Source of the DNA: Apricaphanius iberus
Lineage: Eukaryota > Chordata > Actinopteri > Cyprinodontiformes > Aphaniidae
Reading direction: 5' to 3'
NCBI GenBank assembly: GCA_028564705.1
Contig: JAPXFQ010002841.1
Location: 582,001-646,000, forward strand
Length of the DNA: 64,000 nt
Below, piece after piece: positions 1 through 19,300 of the stretch. The notes beneath the pieces are model-generated. The model did no database searches and was not told the origin of the DNA. It saw only the letters and a program-made list of their open reading frames with translations. Each line of letters begins with the position of its first letter. Position 1 is the first letter of the stretch. A program made the translations under genes and the position numbers.

Positions 1-2945
1 TGGCAAGACTTCTCCAAATAGTAGATGGGTATACCTGGGTTCCACCAGTTTCTGCCAATTCTGAGCTTGATAGCACTGCTGGAAGGGTAATGAGCTTGAT
101 GTATCATGTACAAGTTTATACATCCTGTACAACTTCACCTTGGGAACAGAGTTTGGCTGTTCCTCACCCAGTTTTAAACCTCCTATACAGCTTCTTCTGT
201 TTCAGTTAGGGGCTTGTTTCAGCATAAATGTGATATTGATGATCATCAACACTTGTTTGGTACAACTGGCTGAGCATACCTGACTATAATCCTACAAAAT
301 CCATTACTTTGTGCAAGTGTACCTATAAGAACTGATGTTGGTTTGAAGGAAAAATGTACTCATACTAACTTTTTAATAGATTTAAAAGTTAAATCTATTT
401 AATTAAATTTAAAAGTTAAAAAGCATTTTTTCACACCTTTTGTCGCACTCGCCTAAACCTTTTGCACAGTAATGTATATATAGACAGACATTTGATATCT
501 CTACCTCTGCAGTCTGCAAAAGACAGAGTGACTTAAACGTAACAAAATAACCCCAAACCTACATAAGCCTTTTTTAACCTTTTTAACCAAACGTTAACAC
601 TGTCAACAACGTATTGTCTAAATTACCAACCTCACAGAACTACATAAACAGAGCACAGAGCAACCATGAGAGCAGCCAACTGCAGACGTTAATACTGATG
701 CTGTGTAATGGAATAATCTCCCAATCAAACTCTGCTTCCCGAAAGTTATAAACTGTCTGACGAGCCCAGTTAAGGTACAAAATGAATTTAACAAAAATAG
801 TCATGCCATTGTCTTTTTTTCCGCTAGGCTCCTCTGTTGCTCTGTGGAGCAGCAACTGTGACAGACACCTATTTTACCTCTCTCTCTCCACCACCCCCTC
901 CCTGACTCCTACTCACTTACTCACTCAACCCCTCACTTATCCGGTGCGCATGCACTGCAGTCTCATGAGGGGCAGCATTTTGATATGAAGTTTTTATTGT
1001 TCCTAAATGCAAATATTTTTTTATGTGTTTGTTCGAAATAGGTATTCTTAAAAAAACACGTTATTTGTGCCTTTCTGAATACCGAATTAAGTTCGGCTTC
1101 ACCCCTAATACTTATATATATATTTGGCCAAAGTAAATTAAACTTGTGGGTACATTGTTTATGCTTTTAAGTTGTTTGTTATGTGATTATTTCACCCTGG
1201 ACAATGTAAGGTTCTTGTTTTTTTAATCAGTATGAGCCCAAGATCAACAAACCACTCATGATGGGTGTATGTAAACATTTTTGACCAATTCTGTAAATTT
1301 AATATTCACTCTAAACCCAATAAAACCTAACTTTATACTATCAGGCATATCTTCAGGGATTTATAAAAGCTCTAATGTCGCTGCAGTGGTGTGGAGTCGT
1401 TAACTGCTTGCACCAGGTTCTTAAAAATGTTTGTTAGATTACTTCATCTTAAGATACAAAACTGAGGAGTGCTTCTTGAAAAAAAATGAATGCTATTGTA
1501 TATCTTCTCAATGACTGGGGCTTGGGCAACATGCCATGATAAGACTTGAATACCAGGAAGTGGTCATTTTCAAATCAAATAATTTCAGCTGCGACTCTTA
1601 AAAACTGTATCCCTAATGTTAAAGTGTTTACAGTCTGTAAAAGGGTTCCTGTAAATGAGTGTAAATCAAATCCTTGTTCTATCTCTAGGTCACGACAGCC
1701 TCGTCTAACTGTCAGACATAAACATTCTAGCTGATCGCTGCGATTACGAGGGCCACTTTTATCCTACATGTTACTCTCTTTCAGTCTCTGACACAGTTTC
1801 TACAGGATTCTGGTTGCCTGGTAACCAGCCGCAGTTCGAGGATTCCTGTGTCCGCAGAGAGAAAAGGAGAGAGGAGAGTTAAAGAAGGTGGAGCATTTAG
1901 TCTCTTTTGTCTTCATTTTACCACACTAAAATTATTCTTTAGTTTTTGAAGTATGCTTTCCCAGTCTTTCCTCCATTCCTCCATTTCAAACCTCCCAATC
2001 TTGTTTTCCTACTCCTCCTCCTTTTGCCAAACTAGTCTCATGCTCTAAATTGTCAAGGGAGAGGCAGGAGGAAAAAAAACATCAACTCCCTCTCATTTCC
2101 CTTCTCCTTTTGCCTTTTTCCGCCTTTCCTCTCTCTGCATCTGCGTGGCAGCTTCATCAGAAGCACAAATAACATAATACCCTTGTAATCCAGTACATAT
2201 ATGTTTTCATTTGTTCAGGTATAGAACACTTACATTTAACATCCTGTTAATCCTTAAATGTTAAACACTCAGATTATTAGGGTAATCATATCAACAAAGT
2301 GTAGATTAAACCTTTTCCAAAACCAAATGGGTGAAGAGAATTTAAATTACACAATATTGAACAGAAGAAGCAGCACCAATGCACAGGAGCATTTCACCGA
2401 TCGGGTCAAGTGTTTGTTTGTGGTGTCATGGCTCTCTGGGGAACTATATAGAGCTGACCCAAACGTACAGTTTTACTGCTTTAGTGTATTTTATGGATCA
2501 GACCTGCTTTGCTGACTGCTGGACTACTTGGAAAACAAGGAAGGGAAATTGAAAGAAAAGTAAGGAAGAATAAAAGGACCAGAGGATGAGATAGACATCT
2601 GTTTTTGGAATATTATGTATATCCTGTCATAGATAATAAATTATGTAAATTATTATTTCCTGTTTTGAAAGTAAGAATTAAGACAAAACAGTATATCTGC
2701 CTGAATCTGTTCAACTTTCTTTATTGAGAGACAGGCCTTGTGTCCCCAACATATCTAAAACAGCTTTTACTCTGGTTCTTACAGGTTTTATTTCAGCTGC
2801 TAGAGTTATTCTCTATAATTAGATGAGCCGGGATAAGCTGGGTCATGATTATGACCAAGATTGCATCTTTTGAATTATTGATTGCTAAAATACATTACAG
2901 AAAAGAATGATATTTAGATATGTGGAATAATTTTTGTCTTTTATT
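1..2945. other. Unassigned intronic sequence
   Basis: AT-rich DNA without a supportable gene. A short perfect inverted repeat (AATAGATTTA / TAAATCTATT) lies at about 375-399. The first 350 bases have the feel of an old dispersed repeat, but I cannot name it. Confidence 0.5.
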
Positions 2946-2962
2946 GGGGGGGGGGGGGGGGG
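2946..2962. repeat. G17 homopolymer
   Basis: Seventeen consecutive G on the plus strand, capable of forming a G-quadruplex; also a site prone to sequencing error. Confidence 0.95.
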
Positions 2963-3454
2963 ACAAAGATTAAGTACAGAATCCAGGATGACATGAATTC
3001 ATGAATGTATGTTAGTAGTATGCTTGTTTTTGTTAAATCTGTGCTGTACTGTTGATGTTTGAGGGTTTTTTCTTTAAAACTTAGAAGAACATTTGCACCT
3101 AAGAGTGCCAGCAGTTGTCAAAAACATGAAAAGTAAATACAATCAAATTAAAAAAGACAAAGATTCCACTCCTAATTCAAAGTCCACTCTACTGTCTGCC
3201 ATGGGATGTAAAGTATGTCTTCTGTAAAAGGTGGCGCCAAACACACAGCAGACAAGAAAGACAACTAGCTTAGGGAACAACAAAATTGTAAAGGAATTTG
3301 AATTATCTGCCATCATTTGAAATGAATCATCATTTAAAATCTTGACTGAATAGAAATGTTTACTTGTTCTTTTTTGTTTTTTTAACTTTGCCAAGGAGGT
3401 TATGTTTTCACCAGGGTTTGTTTGTCTGTTATACAAGAACATAGCTCAAATATG

Positions 3455-4270
3455 CCCCATATCCACTATGGCCAGTATGGTACAGACTGAAACAGGTCAG
3501 TACGGTCTGGAAAGGGTAGGTTTTGTTTCCATTACAATCTCAAAAGAACAGTGGTGGACGAGGACATGGGCGGGCTTAGCTTAACGAAAGCCATTAAAAT
3601 TGTATTTTTGGTTGCATTTATTGAAATACAAAACCTAAAACAAAACTAAAGCAATTTAAAAAATAAAATATAAATAACATATATATTCTTTAAATCTAGA
3701 AAAAGTTTATTTCTCTGAAACCAGACAGAATGTCTGTGAACCTGAACTTACTGAGAAAAAGACTTTAAGCACAGCAGTAGTAGGACATGAACCTTGACCT
3801 CCCAAACGAGAGTCACTAGCACTAAGCACTCAGCCAACATGACAACAAGGTGAAAAATATGGATTTAATAACATTTATACTTATAAGATCCCCACATTGT
3901 TTAAAACACATGATTCACAACTCACACTGATTTCTTTTTATTTTAGGCTGCTTGCAGTTAACTGCAGTGTGCTGCTTATTTGAAACTTTAAACTATAGCT
4001 TACTCTTAGACAAACAAACAACTCCAGGCCAATCAGCAGCTATCACTGGTGCGTAGGAGTGAGAGGGATATCATATTACCGGACCAATCAGTCCATAGGT
4101 GGCCGTTTTGGGTCGCTTCGGCATGCTTGGAACCAAGGCAGAGGTAGTCCGAAAAAAGGGGTCGGCTGGGGTCTGCTCGGAATGGACGCAGGTAATGGAA
4201 ACACGCTAAAGCGTGCCGTTCCATACAGTACTGGCACTATTGGAAATGGGGCAATGGTTATAGGTGGAAT
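3455..4270. mobile_element. Putative hAT-like non-autonomous DNA transposon
   Basis: The left part carries CCAGTATGGTACAG and TTTTGTTTCCATTAC (to about 3536). The right part carries GTAATGGAAACACGC and GTACTGGCACTAT in inverted order (4193-4240). Such GTTTCCATTACC-type inverted ends are typical of teleost hAT MITEs. Ends are imperfect and no duplication was delimited, so the boundaries are approximate. Confidence 0.4.
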
Positions 4271-5295
4271 TTCATAAAATTTTCAGGAAATGTCTACATC
4301 ATGCCCAGGAACAATGATTAGAATCTGGGGGTAATCTCAAAACCATAACCAAAATGTGATTTTCATAACTCACTACTGAACTAATAATAATATCAGTGTG
4401 AATCCGGATGCTATAAGTTTTCATGGCCAATATAAAAAAAGTTTGAATAATTCTCCAAGTTATTTGTCCTCTTCGGTCATTGGTGCCATAAGCCACTGAG
4501 GCACTACAACAGGAAAAAAGTGCTGTGGATGAACTTTAGACATTGATTTTAATCACTGGCACTGTTAACATAACAAAAGTTGACCTTCTTTTGAATAAAT
4601 TACTATTAAACACATTTAATAGGTGAAAGCCTCTATGCGTCTATTCAGCTGTTAAGTAGTTTTACAGCATATTTTTACAATCACCAATTTTAATTATTAG
4701 CCACATATTAATCCAATTTTTATTTAACTTAGATTATTCACTGCAAAAATAGATCTGTCAAAAAATGATTTTAGCACACAGTGTGTAATCCTCCAATGAA
4801 TTGTTTGCCAAAGTGAAAGTGCTATCTTCTGTGCCTGAAGATCTGGCACAGGAAATTTTAAGATAAAAAAAAATAAACTGAAAAACGAAATATACACTAA
4901 GAAACAAAAAGAATGCATATCAATATGTGCATACAAATAAATTTACAGTTTAACAAAACCATTTATTTAAAATGTCTCACACATACAATGTGTTAAAGTT
5001 AACTGAACAGGTGTAGTCCCTGATCAAACTCAGGATATGTGTCATTTTAACACATCTGTTTTTGCAGTGTTCATATCAACTTGCATTTGCTAATAAGAGA
5101 GCAAATTCAAATGTTCAGTTTTTTTAGTTAAACATAAAGGATATTTCATGGAATTAGAAAAAACAACAGCAAGAAATAAAGAAAGCCTCTCCAATGATGT
5201 GAACTGATGCAGCTCCAACGTTCAAGTCAAGTGGACCCATTACATGAACCAAACAAAAAAGGTCAAAGCTTGCTACTTGTATTTCTCTGCACCAG

Positions 5296-5341
5296 CAGAT
5301 GGCCATATGCCCTGCCCTGCCTGGCAGCATATGGGCATCTG
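5296..5341. repeat. Short strong hairpin
   Basis: CAGATGGCCATATG (5296-5309) pairs with CATATGGGCATCTG (5328-5341) with a single mismatch, and the inner CTGCC/GGCAG can extend the stem. The total of 46 nt is short for a microRNA precursor. Confidence 0.5.
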
Positions 5342-6629
5342 GACACACACCAAGTCATGAGTGATAAGCACACACTGAGAGACATTTTTACACACTGTAC
5401 ACCTCCACGTACTACTGATGTTTCCCAATAAAGTCCAAAAAAATCTGCAACATATGCATCTATTAAGAGCCAATCCAGTACAAACACCCAAGCCATCAGT
5501 TTCTATTCAAACACCCCAAATCCTTGTGAATATGTGACTGCACCTAGGAGCATTCTGTTCTACCTCTGCGTGAACTGTTATGTTTGGTGTGTGTATGTAT
5601 ATGCAATCCCTCCATATCAGCCTGTGTGGTGTGTGTATGCAGACTAGAGTGTAGCCATGCATGAATAGTTAATCTTGGCAGCTTTCTCTATGAGCTCACC
5701 TGATACACTTGCACAGATTGGCCTCTAATGACCGGGCACATTCTCGAGTTACTATTATATAAGCACCGCCTCAAGGCATTTATCTCGCTTCTTCGTTGCA
5801 TTGGAGCAAAAGACACTAACTGTTGAACATTTCATATGAAAAGAGAAGCTAATATGATTTATGCTTGCCATTTAGCCAGGGAGGAAAATGATTAGAAAAT
5901 ATGGAACGCAAATCTAATGCATTGTTAATTATTTTTCAATAGTTCATCTATTTAGTTTGATGAAGAAAGTGTTTTAACATAATTTTCTGCTTGGTTCAAT
6001 TTCAATCCCCCCCTTTTTTATAATATATGACATTTCACACTCTATATGCTTTGACTATATTCTATATTTTGAAATGCAGCTTAATTGAATCCATGGCTTT
6101 CTTTAAGTGGAAGGTGAATGTATTTAAAGAGAAAGAACTGCATACAGCCCATAATTGCACTTAGTATTGCAGTAAGGCCAGATCATATTTCAAATCATTC
6201 TGCAATTTACCCATGCAGGATTTCATCAGCAAGTATTAGAGATAAAGGAGTAAGCAGTCTGTGCAAATGCCTGTTATATTACTCAGAAATGTCACTTTCA
6301 ATAGAAGCAAATTACACAGAAAGTGGTAGCATATGTACTTTAGTTCAGTGAACCATCTGCTACATTTGAGAACTAAGTTTTACAACACAATACTTCAGTA
6401 CTGGACTACTTAGTTTTGGTTTTGCACCATTTGTTCTTTCAAATGCAGCACTTAGATGCATGCTTATGGCTTGGAGTGATCCCCTCTTTTTTGTTTGCAG
6501 TAGGGAGATGAAGAGTAGGATATCAGCTACAGAGGCAGCCACATAAACTGACCTGTACGCTGTCACGGTGAATCAGATCTGATGACGTGGCTTCACCACA
6601 TTATGTAAGCAAAGGCTGTGTTGTGCTCA

Positions 6630-7020
6630 CTGATAGTAATAACATAATAATATCCTTTATTTATAGATCACCTTACACATCTCAAGGCGATCAAAGTGCA
6701 CTACAGGTCAGTCAATAAAACACTCAGTATGTGTTAGGAATAACAGGTAAAAGAAAGAAAAAACTGGAAAAATAGATAAGCAACACAGAATACGCTATGA
6801 AGGCTTCACTGTTTATGATCAGCTGAAGTAGAAAGCCAATTCAAAATCAACTTGTGTATTGGCCATCCTTATAGTAAGAGGAAGGGCATTCTAGAGTTTG
6901 GGAACGACAACAGAAAAAGCTCTGTCACCTCGGATTATAAGACAAGTTCTGCAAACAACCATAAGCAACTGAGAATCAGACCTCAATTTCCTCTTGGTAA
7001 AAGTCATATTTAAATAAACA
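6630..7020. mobile_element. Dispersed teleost repeat, class uncertain
   Basis: The stretch ATCCTTTATTTATAGATCAC, CAAGGCGATCAAAGTGC, then GGCATTCTAGAGTTTGGG and AAAGCTCTGTCACCTCGG follows a repeat common in teleost genomes that I recall but cannot place in a family with confidence. No open frame of interest. Confidence 0.45.
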
Positions 7021-7144
7021 CTAACATTTAAATGTTTTCCACACAAAAAAACCCCAACTCAGACGAGGATGTTGCTCAGGGAAATTTTGTACGGAGCATG
7101 CTATAATTCATCCTTGCTAAGGTAACGTTTCGTACCCACTTTAA

Positions 7145-7432
7145 AGGGAAAGTTGATTTGTTTTGAAACCTATGTTGCTTTACTCATCCAGAAAAGTTTG
7201 AAGGTACTTGGAACCGTTTAGAAGGAGTTTATATTGAGTTGAGTATATAAATATAACGGGAGTCAATGGGGGCAAGTGTTTGCCGCCTCTAATAAGGCAT
7301 TATCTGCCCCAAAACGGCTTAATTAAATCATGTTTAGTTATTAATAGTTAGCTAAATTCTCCTGTGAGTTTAGTGATAATGTGATATTTGTAGTATTTGC
7401 TAAAAATAAGGTCTATTAAAAAAAACTTCCCT
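7145..7432. mobile_element. TTAA-flanked MITE
   Basis: A 288-bp segment starts AGGGAAAGTTGATTT directly after TTAA (7141-7144) and ends AAAACTTCCCT directly before TTAA (7433-7436). The ends are inverted copies over about 10 bases with one indel. No coding potential is visible. It is consistent with a short non-autonomous member of a TTAA-specific transposon superfamily. Confidence 0.6.
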
Positions 7433-7619
7433 TTAACAACTGCTTATTTAATTATAATTATTAAATAATATAATTATATTTTGTATTCGCACAAAGTAAA
7501 TGTGTCTAAGTAAATGCAAATACACAGTTATATATTTTTTTTTATTAATTAAAATGGTTAACTAAATGGAAATCTAAGCCGCTTCAGGGGCATAAGTATG
7601 AAATGCTTTGTTTTGTTGG

Positions 7620-8200
7620 GTCACACACAGCCATCGGGTGGCGCTAATCTGCATTCTAGCTCCACAGGAAGTGGAGAAGAAGACAGTTTCTAAAGCACCC
7701 TGCAGGCGGAAGTTCGTCCTTCATTCACTCAGAGCCGTGGCTGAGCTCTGATCAGGAAGGCCCACATCAAAGACCCTTCCCTTGCGGGCGAAGAACAAAC
7801 ATCTGAGTTCAAAGAGGAACTCATTCAAGCAACATCGACGGACGACCGATCAGGGGACTGAAAAACATTGATAAACAAACCCCGTTGTTCTGCCTGAACT
7901 CTGTTGACCACTCCTCAATCTGCCTGGAGTCAGAACTGCGTGCCTGAACCGGCTGGATGCCGCATTCCTTCATGCCAGAGCCGATAAGAATTGGTACTGT
8001 TTCCAGTGAAAGAGAGTTGGAGCTTATCCCTGCTTAGCCAAATCAGAGGACGAGCTAACTACATCACCAACGGCCAGGAGGCAAACTGCAAGCAGCTACC
8101 ACAGCCATTGTTAGCAGCTAGGCTAACGTCGCTGAACCCCTTCCCTCATGGACACAGAGGAAAACCTGGATAACTTTAAGCGTTCATAAGGTCTGTTTGG
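7620..8200. other. GC-richer segment, possible retroelement leader
   Basis: Balanced, CpG-containing sequence (for example CAGGCGGAAGTTCGTCC, ATCGACGGACGACCGATC) between AT-rich flanks. No domain is encoded; a 60-codon plus-strand frame at 7991-8173 has no recognisable features. It resembles the untranslated leader of an LTR element in composition only. Confidence 0.25.
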
Positions 8201-14994
<6,794 letters not shown>

Positions 14995-15240
14995 AGACTG
15001 AACTTATATGGTGCAGTTCCAGTCATACTGGCCATTAAAGGCACTTTTCACAACCACCACGTTTACCGATTCACATACACAAATGTGCACACATTCATAC
15101 ACCAATACACAGACTAGTAGGCAACTTTGAGCTGAGTTGCATCCTGCCTTGTCAAGGGCAACATCAACATGTGACAAGAGGATTTTAAGACAACTACACT
15201 ACCGATGAACAACTCCCCCCCAGCAAGTGTTAATAACAAG
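14995..15240 (-). mobile_element. Old antisense SINE copy of the same type
   Basis: Read on the minus strand it keeps the order of the SINE body: ACATGTTGATGTTGCCCTTG, CAAGGCAGGATGC, an expanse of ATGTGTGCAC-like repeats and the tail with CCAGTATGACTGGAACTG. It is heavily diverged, and the tRNA head is not clearly recognisable. Confidence 0.55.
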
Positions 15241-15539
15241 CCAATGCTTAGTTGTTGACAGGAGCTCTGCATTAGATAATGGTAAGCTAGACAAAAAATG
15301 CGTCAAGCTCAGCAATTTAGTTCGGACCAAACAGGAAATCAGGCATTGGAGCAAAGTAAAATACCTGGACGTTTCAAAATAAACTAGACTAAGATGAAAA
15401 AAAAAACCATCACTACCTGTATCCAGCGTTGAAGTTAGTAAGTCTGTGGGTCTAAGTTATTGGTTTTTATCATGGTTAACAAAAATGTAATCTTCTAAAT
15501 AGAACAATACCCAGTTATTATGGTACCAGTGATCAATTT

Positions 15540-15860
15540 TACAAGGACATCATGAAAAAGGAGAAGGTATGGACAGAAATGTCTGCAGTTCTGGGAGTGA
15601 TTGGTGAGTTTATGTGAGGATTTGCTGTCTCAGTGTGGAACAGATCCAGGCGCAGATGAGGAATAAAGGTGCAGAAGGACTTTAATGGAGAGACAACAAA
15701 GGAACTAAAGACATCAATGTTCCGGCGAGGACTAGGGCGCATGCCGATCTTAAATAGTGGAAGGAGAACAAAGGAGAACAGGTGAGTCTGATCTCACAGG
15801 TGCAGTCACTGAACTAACAATAAGACAGAGCCTTGCAGGCTCTGACAGTTTATTACATTT
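15540..15860. other. Possible old repeat fragment
   Basis: Purine-rich text with CAGGCGCAGATGAGG, GGAGAACAAAGGAGAACAGG and GCAGGCTCTGACAGT resembles teleost retroelement ends, but I cannot assign a family or boundaries. No gene is visible. Confidence 0.25.
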
Positions 15861-16295
15861 ATGCTACCCTTAAGGTTATGCAATTGCAATTTTTCTGTGA
15901 TTCGCCGGGACCAGCTGCGTGGAACGCTTCACATCTAAAACCCTCCTGTTGGGAAGGGATGTGTGGCTGATTTTGCAAGTAAAATGGGTCTAATATGTTG
16001 CACGCTGACTAAGCGTCCAGTGGAAAGGCCTCTTGGTCATGTGTTTGTGACTATTACTTTGCCTGGAAATGCAAACAATTTTTATCTCCCAATTTTAATG
16101 AAAAAATCTTATCTAACATAAATCTAACACTAAAAAATTTGGAAAAAGTGAAGCACTGTGAAAACTTTCCGGATGTGCTGTACTTCTTTCCTGTACCATT
16201 TTATTCTTTACAATTTACTTAATTTATGACAAGACTGCAATGTTGCTCTAAATCTGTCCACCTTCACCAACCATCTTTTGAGTGTGTCTGTGTTG

Positions 16296-16367
16296 TTGAA
16301 AATCACAACATTGCTATCTGTTTGAAGTGAGCAAAGTACAAACAGATAGAAATGCTGTGGTTTTCAG
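16296..16367. ncRNA. Candidate small-RNA hairpin
   Basis: Two 29-nt arms (16296-16324 and 16339-16367) are inverted copies separated by a 14-nt loop. On the plus-strand transcript 25 positions form Watson-Crick pairs, two form G-U pairs and two are mismatched. Size and pairing fit a microRNA precursor, but a fossil MITE is equally possible. I recognise no known mature miRNA in either arm. Confidence 0.35.
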
Positions 16368-19300
16368 TGTTATCTTGATTAAGAGCCAGGTAAATGTCTT
16401 TGATTGTGTACATAATTTAGTCTCAAGTTGCGATTTCCATGGAAACAGATAACATATGTACAGTAGCCCCTCTTCTATCTCTGTGAATGAGCTATACCAT
16501 GCTGTTCAAAGTGGTGTGGGTGGGCAGAAGTCTCATTGCTGTTAACACAAAGCTCTGTCTGCATAATACTGTTTTTTTTAAACAGCAGCATATTTATTCT
16601 CAAGCCAAATGTTTTGGTTTTGATCCAAAATAAATAAATGCCCAATGAATGATATACATTTTTTAAAAGTATTTTGATACATGTCATACTGTAAAAGACA
16701 CTGAAAAAAGGCTGCAATGTGGTACATCTTTCACACTGAGTGTGATCCAACACACACAAGCACTAATTTAGATGTCTCATATGACCATATTGCAGTCTCA
16801 TGTAGGTGTAAGACAACATAACAAATGGCTCCCTATTAACAACACATTTACGGTTTGGTCAGCTAATTAATTTATGGCAGTGATATAGATATATCAGGAT
16901 TTGGCTACGGAAACAATGTTTTTGTCTCAGGTTTGGTTGTTTCATAACACAACTGATGCAATAAAGAAGATACGGATATTCTTACCAGTGGGTTGTTTAA
17001 GGTCAAAATTAGTCAAAATTAGCAACACTGTCAGTAGACACACAGTACAATCATTTAAAATCACAGCAGTTGAATAGTTCTAATGGCACAAATGGAAATT
17101 GTTAAACATTAATCACCTCTTAGTCTCAGAAGACAAGACCAAGTAGGCTGTAGCTGGTGACTGCCCTAAAATGATTCTTAAAGTGGATTTGAATGATTAT
17201 TTAAACACACCTTTACAAAATGGTATCGTTGACTTAAACTGAGAGGACACCACAAGCCTCTACCAATAAAGGAGCTTGTTTCTTTGTATTTACCACCCAG
17301 GATTTTTAATTAAAACTACCTTGCTTAGAAGATATTGCTATTTCTCTTCAAAAAGAGCAGCTATTTTCTATACTTTCTCCTGATGTGTTTCCTTCCCTTA
17401 TATGCAAAGATATATTTACCTTTCAAACAATAAGTTGACTATATTCTGCACTTTCAGCTGAGTTGTTTTACTTCACAAGAAATTATGCTATCCCCTACGG
17501 TTATTTAGGTTACAGCCACACTCACACCTTTTCATTAGTTTAAAATTATTTTAAACAAGACTTCTTCTTACTCTTCTTTCCAACACTCCTGTTGCATTTA
17601 GTCCGTCTCTGGTATCAGTAAGCAACTTGGCAGCAGAGCTCTCCACTGTCTGCCTCCTGTTATCCAACCTTATCTCTCTCCCCACGTCTGTAGAGCCTGT
17701 CAAATGCTTGAAGGAACCCAGCAGCCCACTACGGCCCTACTTGACAGATTCCTGCTGTACACTCATGTGCGTGCATAAATGGGTTTGTCCAGTGGGTATA
17801 TAAAGAGATTATTGGCAGCTTCCATCGCAGTGCATGGAAGTACACAAGCATCCCACTCCCACCTCTGTTTCTGAGTGTGTGTAAACACAAGCAATAATTA
17901 CACTTGTATTGATGTTTTTTATATATATATTTGTAGTTACAGTATGCATGTGGAGACATGAGTCTAATTTCTGGATCACACTTTTACCAACTAGAGCTTA
18001 GAAACCAACTTTGATTCAGTTGAGTGGAAAAGAGGCTTAAAGCATTAATGTGTTCAGATACTCACTTTATACCTAACAGATACTCACAACTGAAAAACGG
18101 AAACCCTCATAAGCATCTGCGTAATTAGTCTCTTTTGATAACCTCTGTCAAGACAATAAGCTCAGTTAATTTTCAGACATAATTTATCACACTGTAAGAA
18201 AAAAATGTTGGATTTAATTGCTAAGGTTAAGTGTATGTTTAAGAATATTGCTTCACATAAAAAAATATATCTTAATTCGTTCCTAACCAATACTCTAATT
18301 CTCTTTTCAACTGCTCCTCTGAAATATAAAGCTGATTTAATACATTTGTAATGAAAATAAATGAAATCCCATAAATAGATGGCCTTTCTGAATACATTAA
18401 AGCAAGCCCAAAGTTGGTCCTCAAGGGGCAGCATCCTGCACGTTTTACTTCTTTCTCTGGTTCTGAATCTAACAATGGTTAATTATCAGGCCTCTGCAGA
18501 ACTTTGCCATGATGAGGAGGTAGCTGGAACATTTTAATCAGCTATGTTCGAGCAGAGACATATCTAAAACTGGCAGGACACCGGCCCTTGAGGACTGGAG
18601 CTAGACACCCCTGCTTTGCAGGCAATCGTATGGGAAGTCACTCAAATGGATTTAAAGATAGTCCATCATGTAAATAATCCATTCACTGGAGGTAAAACAT
18701 AAATTACTCCAAAAGGCAATTGTTTTTGGAGAAATATGGTTTGTTTCCACTGGTAAAAACCTAAATATTTTAAGTTAAAGCAAAGTAAAGATATCTTTTG
18801 GAGTCCCTGCAAAAACAGCCTTTTAAGTTGCTAATAAAATATTTTGTTTGTTATGTGAGGTCTGTACAACTCAAGACAGAGATTTTAAAGCTTGACTTAA
18901 ATAAGTGAATAAACAAACTTTTTTAGCAGATAAAAATGTGATCTGAAAATCTGTTCTTTCTATCACCATGTTTTCCTGGCAATATGTGAGAGGTGATCTG
19001 CTCTGTCTGTTTTCCCTCTTTGCTACATTGCTAATTTGTGGCCAAATATATATTGATGGGCTTCCTTAAAACACCCTGAAAGCTGTTAGTGTCATGACAA
19101 ATCAGTCTTTTCACATTTAATTATTTAAGAATGCAGAGAGCTCAGGATCTGAGGCTGCGGTAAGAGGTTACAATTTGACAAGACACCCTGAAGCATGCCA
19201 CCAAGAAAACATGGGAAAGTCTTTCAGAAACATCTGACTAAACCCTTAGAGAATGAGACATATTTTAAAATCTATAACCAAAAATGTTGCTTAATTGACT

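Noticed and set aside
5740..5830. TATATAAGCACCGCC string that resembles a TATA-box promoter
   Set aside because: No transcript, CpG context or coding exon follows; a chance match in AT-rich DNA is more likely.
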